64,000 nt of DNA from Glycomyces sp. TRM65418. Lineage in GTDB: Bacteria > Actinomycetota > Actinomycetes > Mycobacteriales > Micromonosporaceae. Both the position numbers and the translations under genes were made by a program. The notes beneath the pieces are model-generated. The model saw only the letters and a program-made list of their open reading frames with translations, did not search any database and had not been told where the DNA came from. Location: positions 248,001-312,000 of the forward strand of contig NZ_JAJFAX010000004.1 in the NCBI RefSeq assembly GCF_019710475.1, written 5' to 3'. This document shows positions 34,865 to 44,211 of this stretch, one piece after another; positions within the stretch are counted from its first letter, which is position 1; each line of letters begins with the position of its first letter.

Positions 34865-36115
34865 CTATATCCACCGGGCGACGACGGTCTCGCCCGCGCG
34901 GATCGTCTGGCCGGGTTCGACCACGGCCTCGGCGGCCCCCGCCGGCAGGTACACGTCGGTGCGGGAGCCGAACCTGATGAGCCCGTAGCGTTCCCCCTTG
35001 GCGAGGGCCGCGCCCGGCTTGGTGCGGTTCACGATGCGGCGCAGGATCATCCCCGTGCGCTGAGCGACCACGACGCGCCCGCGCGGCGTCGACACCACCG
35101 TGTAGCAGGCCACGTTGTGCTCCCCTTCGGGCGTCGAGGCCTTCGCGTAGCCGCCGCGCTCGGTGAACACGTCCACGACCTCGCCCGCGACCGGGGCGCG
35201 GTTGATGTGGACGTCGGTGAGCGACAGGTACGCGGCGATCCGCAGCCACTCGGACCCGGCGGTGCCGGTGGCGGCGCCGAAGCGCTCGTCCACGACCGTC
35301 TCGACCGCCATGATCCGCCCGTCGGAGGCGGCGAGCACCGATTCGGGCTCGTCGTCCTCGCCGCGCAGGTCGGCCTCGCGCTGCGGGTCGCGGAAGAACG
35401 CGGCCACCGGCGCGGCCGCGAGCGCGGGCAGCGCCCACGCTTTCGACGAGGGCCGGATCCGCTTCGCGGCCCAAGCGGTCCCGAGCAGCAGCCCGGCGGC
35501 GATGACGCCGTTGGAGTCGAGGTGGAGGCGCGGCGTCACGGCCACCGAGGAGGCCCGCCACGCGGGGGCCAGGTCCTCGGCGGCGGCGATCGCGCGCGCC
35601 CGGCCCTCGCGTTCGGACGCCGAGCCGATCCGGAGCCGGTGGATGCGCACCGGCGGCAGCGACCGGACGATGAGGTCGGTGCCGATGCCGTACTCGGCGA
35701 CGAGCTCCGCGATCTCCTCGCGCGCCGGCGCGGTCAGCGTCGCCGCGAACGAGAGCACCCCGCCCGGTGACACCTTCTCGCGCAGCAGCGCGATGTCGTC
35801 GATGAAGGCCTCGGCCTCCACGGTCACCGGCGAGGCGAGCATGACCTCCTCGGCCGGTCCGGCCTCGGCGAGCGAGGCGACGGCCGTGACGTTCCCGGCG
35901 GTCCAGGAGCCTTCGGCGGCAAGCGAAGCGCGCAAGTCCTCAATGGATACGGGGTCCGCGACGACGGTGAGCCGGTCGGCGGGCATGAGCGCTTCCAGCG
36001 CGGCCGTCAGGACGGGGTTGCCCCAGGTCGCGCCGACGACCAGGCCGCTCTTGGGGCCCCTCCGGCGAGCGAATTCGTCGGTGATGCCGCGAGCGGCGGC
36101 TTTCGAGATCGGCAT
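34865..36115 (-). CDS. psd: phosphatidylserine decarboxylase with N-terminal methyltransferase-like domain
   Basis: 416 residues. The C-terminal ~220 residues are a PSD proenzyme: A-A-F-F-R-D-P-Q-R, A-A-Y-L-S-L-T-D-V-H-I-N-R, and the self-cleavage site F-G-S-R near residue 382, where the Ser becomes the pyruvoyl group. It converts phosphatidylserine to phosphatidylethanolamine. The N-terminal ~190 residues look like a Rossmann/SAM-methyltransferase fold (G-L-V-V-G-A-T-W-G-N-P, S-P-G-G-V-L-S-F), which ordinary PSDs lack. No phosphatidylserine synthase gene is next to it. ATG 36115 follows a leaderless-type TATAGT. Confidence 0.87.
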   Translation of the reverse strand: MPISKAAARGITDEFARRRGPKSGLVVGATWGNPVLTAALEALMPADRLTVVADPVSIEDLRASLAAEGSWTAGNVTAVASLAEAGPAEEVMLASPVTVEAEAFIDDIALLREKVSPGGVLSFAATLTAPAREEIAELVAEYGIGTDLIVRSLPPVRIHRLRIGSASEREGRARAIAAAEDLAPAWRASSVAVTPRLHLDSNGVIAAGLLLGTAWAAKRIRPSSKAWALPALAAAPVAAFFRDPQREADLRGEDDEPESVLAASDGRIMAVETVVDERFGAATGTAGSEWLRIAAYLSLTDVHINRAPVAGEVVDVFTERGGYAKASTPEGEHNVACYTVVSTPRGRVVVAQRTGMILRRIVNRTKPGAALAKGERYGLIRFGSRTDVYLPAGAAEAVVEPGQTIRAGETVVARWI

Positions 36116-36128
36116 AACCCCGACTATA
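36116..36128 (-). promoter_or_regulatory. putative leaderless -10 element (TATAGT) of psd
   Basis: On the minus strand TATAGT (complement of 36123-36128) is followed by seven bases and then the ATG at 36115. Confidence 0.5.
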
Positions 36129-36355
36129 GAGCGCCGCGCGGGACGGCCCGGGCCGCGCTCGCGTGTTGCCGCTGGGGTGAGACGCCGTTCTTGCCCTGGT
36201 TTGGGATCGTACTTTCGGAGGGTTCTGCGCATCGTTCGGCCGAGTGCCCGCGCCGCCCCCGAGGGTCCCCTCGTTTCCCCTCATGTCAGGGAACGCCGGC
36301 GCCCCACATCAGACTCCGCACACCTCACGTCCGCTCCCAGGAGGACCGAAACACG

Positions 36356-37474
36356 ATGAGACTCAAGACGATCCGCACTCCGCTCGCGGCCGCGGCCGCG
36401 CTGGCCGCCGTATTCGCGGGCGCCCCCGCCCACGCCGAGGAGCCCGAGCCGGTCACCGGCGACGCGGTCACCACGCCGGGCCTGGAGCTGCGCGGGAAGC
36501 TCGACGGAGAGCGGTTCGACGCGTGGGCCAACGTCCTCGGCCTCCAACCGCACGGCTCCGAGGAGACGCTCGTCGTCTACTGCATCGACATCGAGACCCC
36601 GCTCGACTTCGAGAGCCCCTACGCCGAAGGCGACTGGGAGGAGTCCGGAGTCGCGAACCTCGAGCAGGTCCGCTGGGTCCTGTTCAACGGCTTCCCGAAC
36701 GTCGGCGCCGAGGAACTCGTCGAGGCCTCGGGCGGCGAGGTGAACCCGGACTGGACCGACGCCGAGGTCGCCCAGGTCGCCTACGCGGGCACGCAGGCCG
36801 CCGTCTGGCACTTCACCGACGACTGGGCCCTGCTCGCGGACAACCCCGTCAAGGGCGGCAACAACGGCGAGGACGAGGCCGTGCTCGCCGTCTACGAGCA
36901 CCTCACCGAGGACACCGGGCGCGTGCCCGACCCCTCGGAGTTCACCGTGGACCTCGAAGGGGAGGAGTCCGCGGCCTACGAGGACGGACGCTTCGGGCCG
37001 TACACGATCCGCTCCAACGCCGGGCCGGTCGAGCTGACCGCCGACGGCGGACGCCTGGAGACCGACGGCGGCGACCCCGCCGCGAGCCTCGATGACGGCG
37101 AGCGCTTCTGGATCGTCCTCGACGAGGGCACCACGGAGATCACCGTCTCCGGCACCGCCGCCTACGACCTCCCGGTGGGCCGGGTCTTCCTGGCCACCAC
37201 CGACGAGTCGCTCACCGGCGACGCGGCGAACCCCGTCAAGTCCGGCGAGTCCCAGAAGCTCATCCTCGCCCAGCCGCGCGCAGGCGAGGTCCCCGCCGAA
37301 TGGCGCTTCGCCCTCGACGCCCCGCCGAGCGAGCGGCCCTCCGAGGCCGGCGGCGCCAAGCTCCCGAGCACCGGCTCCAGCCTCAGCGTCGCCTTCGCCG
37401 CAGGCCTGGCCCTGCTCGTCGGCGGCATGACCGTGGTCGCCCTCGGCAAGCGCCGCAAGGCGATCGAGCACTAA
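36356..37474 (+). CDS. thioester-domain LPxTG surface protein 1
   Basis: 372 residues. Sec signal peptide ending A-P-A-H-A, then a thioester (TED) domain: Y-C-I-D with Cys76 and G-T-Q-A-A-V-W with Gln147, the residues that form the internal thioester in this family. An Ig-like region, then a sorting signal L-P-S-T-G (residues 336-340), a hydrophobic helix and a basic tail K-R-R-K. Thus it is exported, anchored to peptidoglycan by a sortase, and may bind surfaces covalently. ATG 36356 follows AGGAGG. No sortase gene is in the window. Confidence 0.9.
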   Translation: MRLKTIRTPLAAAAALAAVFAGAPAHAEEPEPVTGDAVTTPGLELRGKLDGERFDAWANVLGLQPHGSEETLVVYCIDIETPLDFESPYAEGDWEESGVANLEQVRWVLFNGFPNVGAEELVEASGGEVNPDWTDAEVAQVAYAGTQAAVWHFTDDWALLADNPVKGGNNGEDEAVLAVYEHLTEDTGRVPDPSEFTVDLEGEESAAYEDGRFGPYTIRSNAGPVELTADGGRLETDGGDPAASLDDGERFWIVLDEGTTEITVSGTAAYDLPVGRVFLATTDESLTGDAANPVKSGESQKLILAQPRAGEVPAEWRFALDAPPSERPSEAGGAKLPSTGSSLSVAFAAGLALLVGGMTVVALGKRRKAIEH

Positions 37475-37486
37475 GACCTGAAGGAC

Positions 37487-37643
37487 GCGGGCGGTCGCAG
37501 GCCGATGTCGGCCGCCCGCTGCCGCAGGAGCGTTCCGGACCACGTCGAACGGTCCGGACCCGGGCGCGCTCCCGCGGCTCATCGCAAGGCCCGGCGCATG
37601 GTGCGGCCGGGACCGGAGGCGGCGATCCCCTCCGGTCCCGGCC
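37487..37643 (+). terminator. terminator cluster after surface protein 1
   Basis: Three stem-loops: GCGGGCGG/CCGCCCGC (37487-37519), TCCGGACC/GGTCCGGA (37534-37558), and a perfect 15-bp stem (37605-37619 with 37629-37643). The remaining gap up to 37904 shows no gene. Confidence 0.7.
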
Positions 37644-37904
37644 ACTCTGGTCACTCGGGCCGACGGCCGTCACCCCCGGCGCGCATCGATCGGCCGATAC
37701 CGAATCGTTACAGTGGCGCGGCTCATTCGAGTCGCGCCGTTTCCCTTGCCGTGCAGGCGAAACCCTGGTCCGCGAATTCCGCCCCCCGAATGCAACCGGC
37801 AGGGTGCCGCTAACGTGTCGCATGCAGAGTCTGTACTGATTTATGACTCGCAATCACCGCCAAGACTGCGTCTATCCCTCGGAACAGCAAAGGGACTGCT
37901 ACCA

Positions 37905-39014
37905 ATGATGACCAAAGCCCTGAAAGGGACGCTCGCGGCCGCCGCGGGCGTCGCGCTCAGCCTCACCGGCGTCGCCGGCGCCCAAGCGCAGGAAGAAGAA
38001 GGCCCGAGCATCGCAGCGACGGGCGGCGTCGTCCTCGAGCCCGGCATCTGGCTGAACGGCGAGAGCAAGAGCCTCGAGGCCACGATGATCGGCCTGGACC
38101 TCGGCGACGGGGAGACCCGCACCGTCTACTGCATCCAGATCCACGTCGACCTCGAGGAGGACCTCGCCCACGAGGAGCGTCCGTGGGAGGACGTCCCCGT
38201 CGAGCAGCTCCCGAAGGTGCTCGGCGTCCTCGTCAACGGCTTCGACGGCACCAACGCCGCCGAACTCATCGAAGCCGCCGGCGTCTCCGGCGAGGACATC
38301 GACCCGTTCACGCAGGACCAGGTCGCCTACGCCGGCACCCAGGCCGCCATCTGGTCGCTCACCGACGGCTGGAAGGCCAACGCCGCTGACGCCACCGAAG
38401 GCGAAGCCGGCGTCGACACGGCCGTCAACACGATCCGGGAATACCTGATCACCGAGTCCGAGCCCGTCGACGAGCCCGACTTCGAGCCCTACTTCGAGAT
38501 CGACGACGCCGAGGCCACCACCGAAGGCGCCCTCGTCGGCCCCTTCACCGTCGCCACCAACTTCGACGCGCTGAGCTTCTCGCAGCCCGAGGGCGCCTCC
38601 ATCGTCGACGAGAACGGCGAGGAGGTCTCCTCCTTCACCGACGGCCAGACCTTCTACGTCGAGTTCGACGAGGCCAAGTCCGGCTCGGTCACGCTGACGA
38701 CCGACTCGATCACCTGGACCACCCCCGCCGGCCGCACCTTCGTCCCCGTCGACGCCGAGGGCGCCGACGTCGAAGGCCAGCGCCTCATCCTCGCCGAGGA
38801 GTACACCTCGGAGTACGCCGCCGAGGTCGAGTTCGAGATCGCCGTCGAAGAGGTCCCCCCGGCCAGCGAGTCCCCGAAGCCGCAGCTGCCCGTCACCGGT
38901 GCCAGCCTGACCACCGTCGCCTCCGTCGGCGCCGCCGTCCTGCTCGCCGGTGTCGGCGCGATGGTGCTCATGCGCCGCCGCGCTGCCCGCGCCGACTGGG
39001 GCTCGGACGCTTAA
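37905..39014 (+). CDS. thioester-domain LPxTG surface protein 2
   Basis: 369 residues, a diverged paralogue of the previous gene. Signal peptide (G-V-A-G-A-Q-A-Q), thioester residues in Y-C-I-Q (Cys76) and G-T-Q-A-A-I-W (Gln146), an acidic middle region, the sorting signal L-P-V-T-G (328-332), a membrane helix and R-R-R-A-A-R. The Cys-Gln distance (70 versus 71) is kept between the two proteins. ATG 37905 is followed by a second ATG. It has its own transcription unit, closed by a strong hairpin. Likely a covalent adhesin or surface-layer component. Confidence 0.9.
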   Translation: MMTKALKGTLAAAAGVALSLTGVAGAQAQEEEGPSIAATGGVVLEPGIWLNGESKSLEATMIGLDLGDGETRTVYCIQIHVDLEEDLAHEERPWEDVPVEQLPKVLGVLVNGFDGTNAAELIEAAGVSGEDIDPFTQDQVAYAGTQAAIWSLTDGWKANAADATEGEAGVDTAVNTIREYLITESEPVDEPDFEPYFEIDDAEATTEGALVGPFTVATNFDALSFSQPEGASIVDENGEEVSSFTDGQTFYVEFDEAKSGSVTLTTDSITWTTPAGRTFVPVDAEGADVEGQRLILAEEYTSEYAAEVEFEIAVEEVPPASESPKPQLPVTGASLTTVASVGAAVLLAGVGAMVLMRRRAARADWGSDA

Positions 39015-39039
39015 CACCAGGCGAACACTGCGATAACCG

Positions 39040-39074
39040 CCACACGCCCGCTGGTCCGACCGGCGGGCGTGTGG
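39040..39074 (+). terminator. terminator of surface protein 2, abutting the leader promoter
   Basis: CCACACGCCCGC (39040-39051) pairs with GCGGGCGTGTGG (39063-39074), extended by three inner pairs, with a 5-nt loop TCCGA. The -10 of the next unit begins at the very next base. Confidence 0.85.
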
Positions 39075-39086
39075 CATACTTGCGGC
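39075..39086 (+). promoter_or_regulatory. putative promoter -10 of the aroQ leader transcript
   Basis: CATACT at 39075-39080, six bases before the GTG of the leader peptide, so the leader message would be leaderless. A -35 would fall within the preceding terminator stem and is not well conserved. Confidence 0.55.
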
Positions 39087-39152
39087 GTGACTCAGAGCGC
39101 GCGATTTTACTTTTTCTACGGCACGGAACGTCCGAGCCGTAGGTCGCGCTGA
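39087..39152 (+). CDS. Phe/Tyr-rich leader peptide of the chorismate mutase gene
   Basis: A 21-codon ORF starting GTG and ending TGA at 39150-39152. Codons 7-11 are TTT TAC TTT TTC TAC, giving F-Y-F-F-Y. TTT is rare in this GC-rich DNA, so two of them make translation sensitive to charged tRNA-Phe. Downstream lie two hairpins and an intrinsic terminator, then the chorismate mutase gene, whose product leads to Phe and Tyr. This is the layout of classical ribosome-mediated attenuation. The ORF was picked for its codons and position; it is too short for homology. Confidence 0.85.
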   Translation: MTQSARFYFFYGTERPSRRSR

Positions 39153-39193
39153 ACTCAGACCTACAGCCCCGGGCGAACAGCCCGGGGCTTTTT
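39120..39193 (+). promoter_or_regulatory. attenuator: hairpins and intrinsic terminator upstream of aroQ
   Basis: Hairpin 1: GGC-A-CGGA / TCCG-A-GCC (39120-39138), right after the FYFFY codons. Hairpin 2: GTAGGTC (39139-39145) with GACCTAC (39158-39164), whose loop holds the leader stop codon. Terminator: AGCCCCGGG (39165-39173) with CCCGGGGCT (39181-39189), then a run of T to 39193. A competing long-range pairing is possible (AGCGCG at 39096-39101 with CGCGCT at 39145-39150) and would disrupt hairpin 2. The true antiterminator is not certain. Confidence 0.8.
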
Positions 39194-39252
39194 GCACGTC
39201 CAGGGCTCACCCGCCCGGATCTCGATCCGCATCGCTCCAAGGAGAAGCCCTG

Positions 39253-39516
39253 ATGACCGCCAGCATCGAAGTAGTTCCCGACGAACTCAAAGACCTGCGC
39301 AGTGAAATCGACGAACTCGACGCCGAGATCATCCGCCTGTGGCAGCGCCGCGCCCAGGTGTCCAAGCGCGTCGGCGAGATCCGCATGGCCAACGGCGGCA
39401 CTCGCCTCGTGCTCGACCGCGAGCGCGCCATCCTGGAGAAGTACCGCGCCGCCCTCGGCGACGACGGCGTCCAGATAGCGATGCTCGTCCTCAGGTCCGG
39501 TCGAGGTCCGCTGTAG
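39253..39516 (+). CDS. aroQ: chorismate mutase, AroQ-delta type
   Basis: 87 residues, all-helical AroQ fold: L-R-S-E-I-D-E-L-D-A-E-I, R-R-A-Q-V-S-K-R-V-G-E-I-R, G-G-T-R-L-V and a C-terminal L-R-S-G-R-G-P-L. It turns chorismate into prephenate for Phe and Tyr. It closely resembles the short mycobacterial enzyme (Rv0948c type), which has low activity alone and is activated by DAHP synthase; the C-terminal R-x-G-R-G motif used in that contact is kept. AAGGAG at 39239-39244 precedes the ATG. It is also followed by pcrA and an M23 peptidase, as in Mycobacterium. Confidence 0.95.
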   Translation: MTASIEVVPDELKDLRSEIDELDAEIIRLWQRRAQVSKRVGEIRMANGGTRLVLDRERAILEKYRAALGDDGVQIAMLVLRSGRGPL

Positions 39517-39523
39517 CCCGGGC

Positions 39524-39630
39524 GGGCCGTCCGCGAGCGGAACCGGGCTGCGGCTCGCCCGTCGCGAGCATCGCTCCGCTCGGAGTCCTCGCTCCTCACG
39601 ACCGCTGCCGGTGCTCCACTCGGACGGCCC
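39524..39630. repeat. 107-bp element with imperfect terminal inverted repeats
   Basis: GGGCCGTCCG at 39524-39533 and its exact complement CGGACGGCCC at 39621-39630. The match continues imperfectly inward for about 12 more bases (GAGCGGAACCGG against the complement of CCGGTGCTCCAC). It has the size and form of a small MITE- or REP-like element. It is non-coding and lies between aroQ and pcrA. Confidence 0.5.
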
Positions 39631-39688
39631 CTTGAGGCCGGACCGCGCCCGCGTCCGTTGCGGTTCCGGCCGCGTCGGGGGATCGGGG

Positions 39689-39702
39689 CATAATTGTTCC
39701 CG
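39689..39702 (+). promoter_or_regulatory. putative -10 of pcrA (CATAAT)
   Basis: CATAAT at 39689-39694, eight bases before ATG 39703; no Shine-Dalgarno, so probably leaderless. Confidence 0.45.
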
Positions 39703-41924
<2,222 letters not shown>

Positions 41925-41928
<4 letters not shown>

Positions 41929-42731
41929 CGCAGGTCGAGTCCCGCTTCGGCGAGATAGCCGAGGGGCTCGACCGGGCGGCCGTCCACGTGGATTTCGAAG
42001 TGGACGTGGGAGCCGAAGGAGCGCCCGGTGTTCCCGGCGTTCGCGATCCGGCCGCCCGCGTCCACCCAGTCCCCTTCGCCGACGAGGATCTCGGAGTTGT
42101 GGGCGTAGTACGTCTCGACGCCGTCGCCGTGGTCGATGACGACGAGGTTCCCGAAGCCCGTCTCCCACCCGGCGTGCACGATCGTGCCCGGATAGGCGGC
42201 GTACACCGGGTCGCCGGTCGCGGCGTCGAAGTCGACCCCGTTGTGGTTGCGGCCCCAGCGCTGCCCGAACAGGGACGTGATGGTGATCTGGTCGAGCATC
42301 GGCGTCCACGTGATCTGCGCGTCCTGCACGGTGACCGGCGAGGTCCGCTCGACCCGAGTCGTCTCCTCGCCCGCGGGAGCGGGGGCGGCGGCGTCGGCGG
42401 TGGCGCTCGCGGTCGCGTTCGCTGCCGGGGCGGGCGGGGTCTCCTGCTCCTCGGCGGCGCCGGATTCGGCGGCGAGCGCGGCGATGTCGGCCACCGCACG
42501 GGACACCTCGGCGTCCCGCTCCTCCGACGGGAGGCCGGTGCCCGCCGCCATGGCGACGACGGACGCGCCGGCGACGGCCGATCCCACCACGGCGGTGTAC
42601 CGGCGTTGCGTCCCCGCCAGCAGCGGGGCGAGTTCGGCGGCCCACGAGGCGCGGTGCTGGCCCCTCGTGCGGTGCGGCCGGGCGGCGTGCCGCTTGATCG
42701 TGCGGGCGGCTACCGGTCCGGTGTCTGACAA
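41925..42731 (-). CDS. membrane-anchored M23 family peptidase
   Basis: 268 residues. Basic N-terminus, one helix (A-V-V-G-S-A-V-A-G-A-S-V-V-A-M), an Ala/Pro-rich linker, and a C-terminal M23 (LytM) domain: H-N-G-V-D-F-D, then A-A-Y-P-G-T-I-V-H-A-G, Y-Y-A-H, and H-V-H-F-E. All zinc ligands (H and D of HxxxD, H of HxH) are present, so it can cleave peptidoglycan cross-links. I chose the TTG at 42731 because AAGGGGGAG lies six bases upstream; an ATG at 42794 has no such signal. Its place next to pcrA matches the Mycobacterium order. Confidence 0.88.
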
Positions 42732-42950
42732 AGCATGCTCCCCCTTGACGACGCCCGCGAGTCGACGACTCGCCGGGCCCGTGGCGGCGCTCATCGGCGG
42801 CGCCCGGGGACCGGGCCGCGGCGCGGCGGGTTTCGGGGGCCGTTCGTGAGCGTGGCAACCGGGACACGGTAGCGCCGCGGAGGCCGGGCGCGCGAGATTC
42901 GTCACCGCCCGGCGTGTCGCGCCAATCAGGACAAATCGGGAAGGTAGTGG

Positions 42951-43937
42951 TCAGCCGCGCTCGAGGAGCCCCTTCGACTCGGTGAAGAGCCGCACGATCT
43001 CCGGGCGGACTTCGGCGCGCTCGGACAGCGGTGCGGCCCAGGCGATGCGGACCGGGACCTCGGCGCCGTCCACGGCGGCGGCGAAGTCGGCGCCCTCGCC
43101 GTCGAAGCCGGTCATGCGGGCGGCGTCGGCTTCGGGCCGGCCGCCCGCGCCTCGGCAGATCACGAGCGTGTCGGCCGCGTGGTCGGTGTTCATGTGGTGG
43201 CAGACCGCGGCGATCACGGCGGGGGAGAAGGGGTTCGTCCCCAGGACCGCGGACAGCGCCGCGAGCACCGCGCCGTTGTGGTCGTAGGCCACCAGGACCT
43301 CCTCGACGATCCGGTCCCGGTCGGCCTCGGAGAGGTCCGCCGCGTCGAGCCGGGCGCGGTACTCCTCCTTGAACGCCTTGGGGCTCTTGATGTCCTGGAA
43401 GTCGTAGAAGGACGCCCCCGCGCCGTCGAAGCCGTAGTGCCGCCGCGCCGCCTCGCCGAATGCCTGCCCGCCGGAGAGGTCGCCGAGGTAGCGCGTGTAA
43501 GCGTGGGCGATGTAGCCGCCCGGCCACTCGGCGCAGGCGTCGTCGATCCGGTCCACGTAGGCCCGGGTCGCCGGGAGTGGTTCGATGCCCGAGCGCCACT
43601 TCGGTCCCATGAGGAATCGCAGGTCCGCTTCGAGGGTGTGCATACGGGACAATTCAGTGAATACGAACGGTCCGGCCACCGGATCGTCGGCGAACCGCTC
43701 GCCCGCGGCTTCGAGGGCCTCGTAGACGAAATACTGCTGGCCGTGCCAGCGCGTGTAGTCGTCGAGACGCAGCGACCCGTCGAAGAGCCGGTCGAACACG
43801 CCCGGCGTCCGGTCGGCCGACTCCCCGGCCGACGGGTCCAGTCCCTGGTGACGGGCCCAGGAGGCCTCCCGGATCCGCTTCGAGAAGGGTGTCGCGGTGC
43901 CGGACGGGCCGTTCGCGGCGGCGGTGTGAGCGGTCAT
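42951..43937 (-). CDS. heme oxygenase fused to a DUF2470 domain
   Basis: 328 residues. N-terminal HmuO-type heme oxygenase (~1-225): R-E-A-S-W-A-R-H-Q-G-L, with a probable proximal His in the first helix, and Y-T-R-Y-L-G-D-L-S-G-G-Q, the distal-helix glycine motif. The C-terminal ~90 residues are DUF2470 (V-C-H-H-M-N-T-D-H-A-A-D-T, M-T-G-F-D), normally found with HugZ/heme-utilisation proteins. Together they would open heme and release iron. ATG 43937 has GAGGAAGG six bases upstream. An IdeR/DtxR box lies in the promoter. Confidence 0.87.
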   Translation of the reverse strand: MTAHTAAANGPSGTATPFSKRIREASWARHQGLDPSAGESADRTPGVFDRLFDGSLRLDDYTRWHGQQYFVYEALEAAGERFADDPVAGPFVFTELSRMHTLEADLRFLMGPKWRSGIEPLPATRAYVDRIDDACAEWPGGYIAHAYTRYLGDLSGGQAFGEAARRHYGFDGAGASFYDFQDIKSPKAFKEEYRARLDAADLSEADRDRIVEEVLVAYDHNGAVLAALSAVLGTNPFSPAVIAAVCHHMNTDHAADTLVICRGAGGRPEADAARMTGFDGEGADFAAAVDGAEVPVRIAWAAPLSERAEVRPEIVRLFTESKGLLERG

Positions 43938-43974
43938 ATGCGCCTTCCTCATCGAACAGCGATCGTCGTCGATA

Positions 43975-43993
43975 CTAAGGCGAGCCTAACTTA
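43975..43993 (-). promoter_or_regulatory. IdeR/DmdR iron box
   Basis: On the minus strand TAAGTTAGGCTCGCCTTAG, close to the 19-bp DtxR-family consensus TTAGGTTAGGCTAACCTAA. It lies about 40 bases upstream of the heme oxygenase start. Repression by iron-loaded regulator is expected, so the gene would be made during iron starvation. Confidence 0.75.
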
Positions 43994-44066
43994 CGAGTCC
44001 GCTCCTGTGCGGGCCGTGAACCTCCGACCCGTCATCGACCGTCCGCGGTGCATCGGCGAGAATGGT

Positions 44067-44085
44067 GGGTGAGTCGTACTCACCC
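44067..44085. promoter_or_regulatory. perfect operator-like palindrome
   Basis: GGGTGAGT-CGT-ACTCACCC, an 8-bp perfect dyad with a 3-bp centre, 126 bp before the start of the SSGEVA protein gene and 130 bp from the divergent heme oxygenase gene. The binding protein is unknown. Confidence 0.55.
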
Positions 44086-44211
44086 GTACGGCTGAACCGG
44101 AAAGGGCCCGAGAATCACGGTCGCAAGCCTTCCCCATGGCGAGCGGACTGTGGCACCATTGGCTCATCTGGTCCCCTTGACAGCACTTACCCACACCTCA
44201 CGGGAGGCCTC

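Noticed and set aside
37713..37904. Longer N-terminus of thioester protein 2
   Set aside because: The open frame upstream of 37905 reads through hairpins and has no signal peptide or ribosome binding site.
42732..42950. c-di-AMP (ydaO) riboswitch before the M23 peptidase gene
   Set aside because: Cell-wall peptidases in actinobacteria often carry one and some GC-rich stems are present, but I could not match the conserved ydaO core by eye. A covariance-model search would decide.
44177..44182. TTGACA as -35 of the SSGEVA gene
   Set aside because: The hexamer is perfect but no acceptable -10 lies 16-19 bases downstream before the ribosome binding site.
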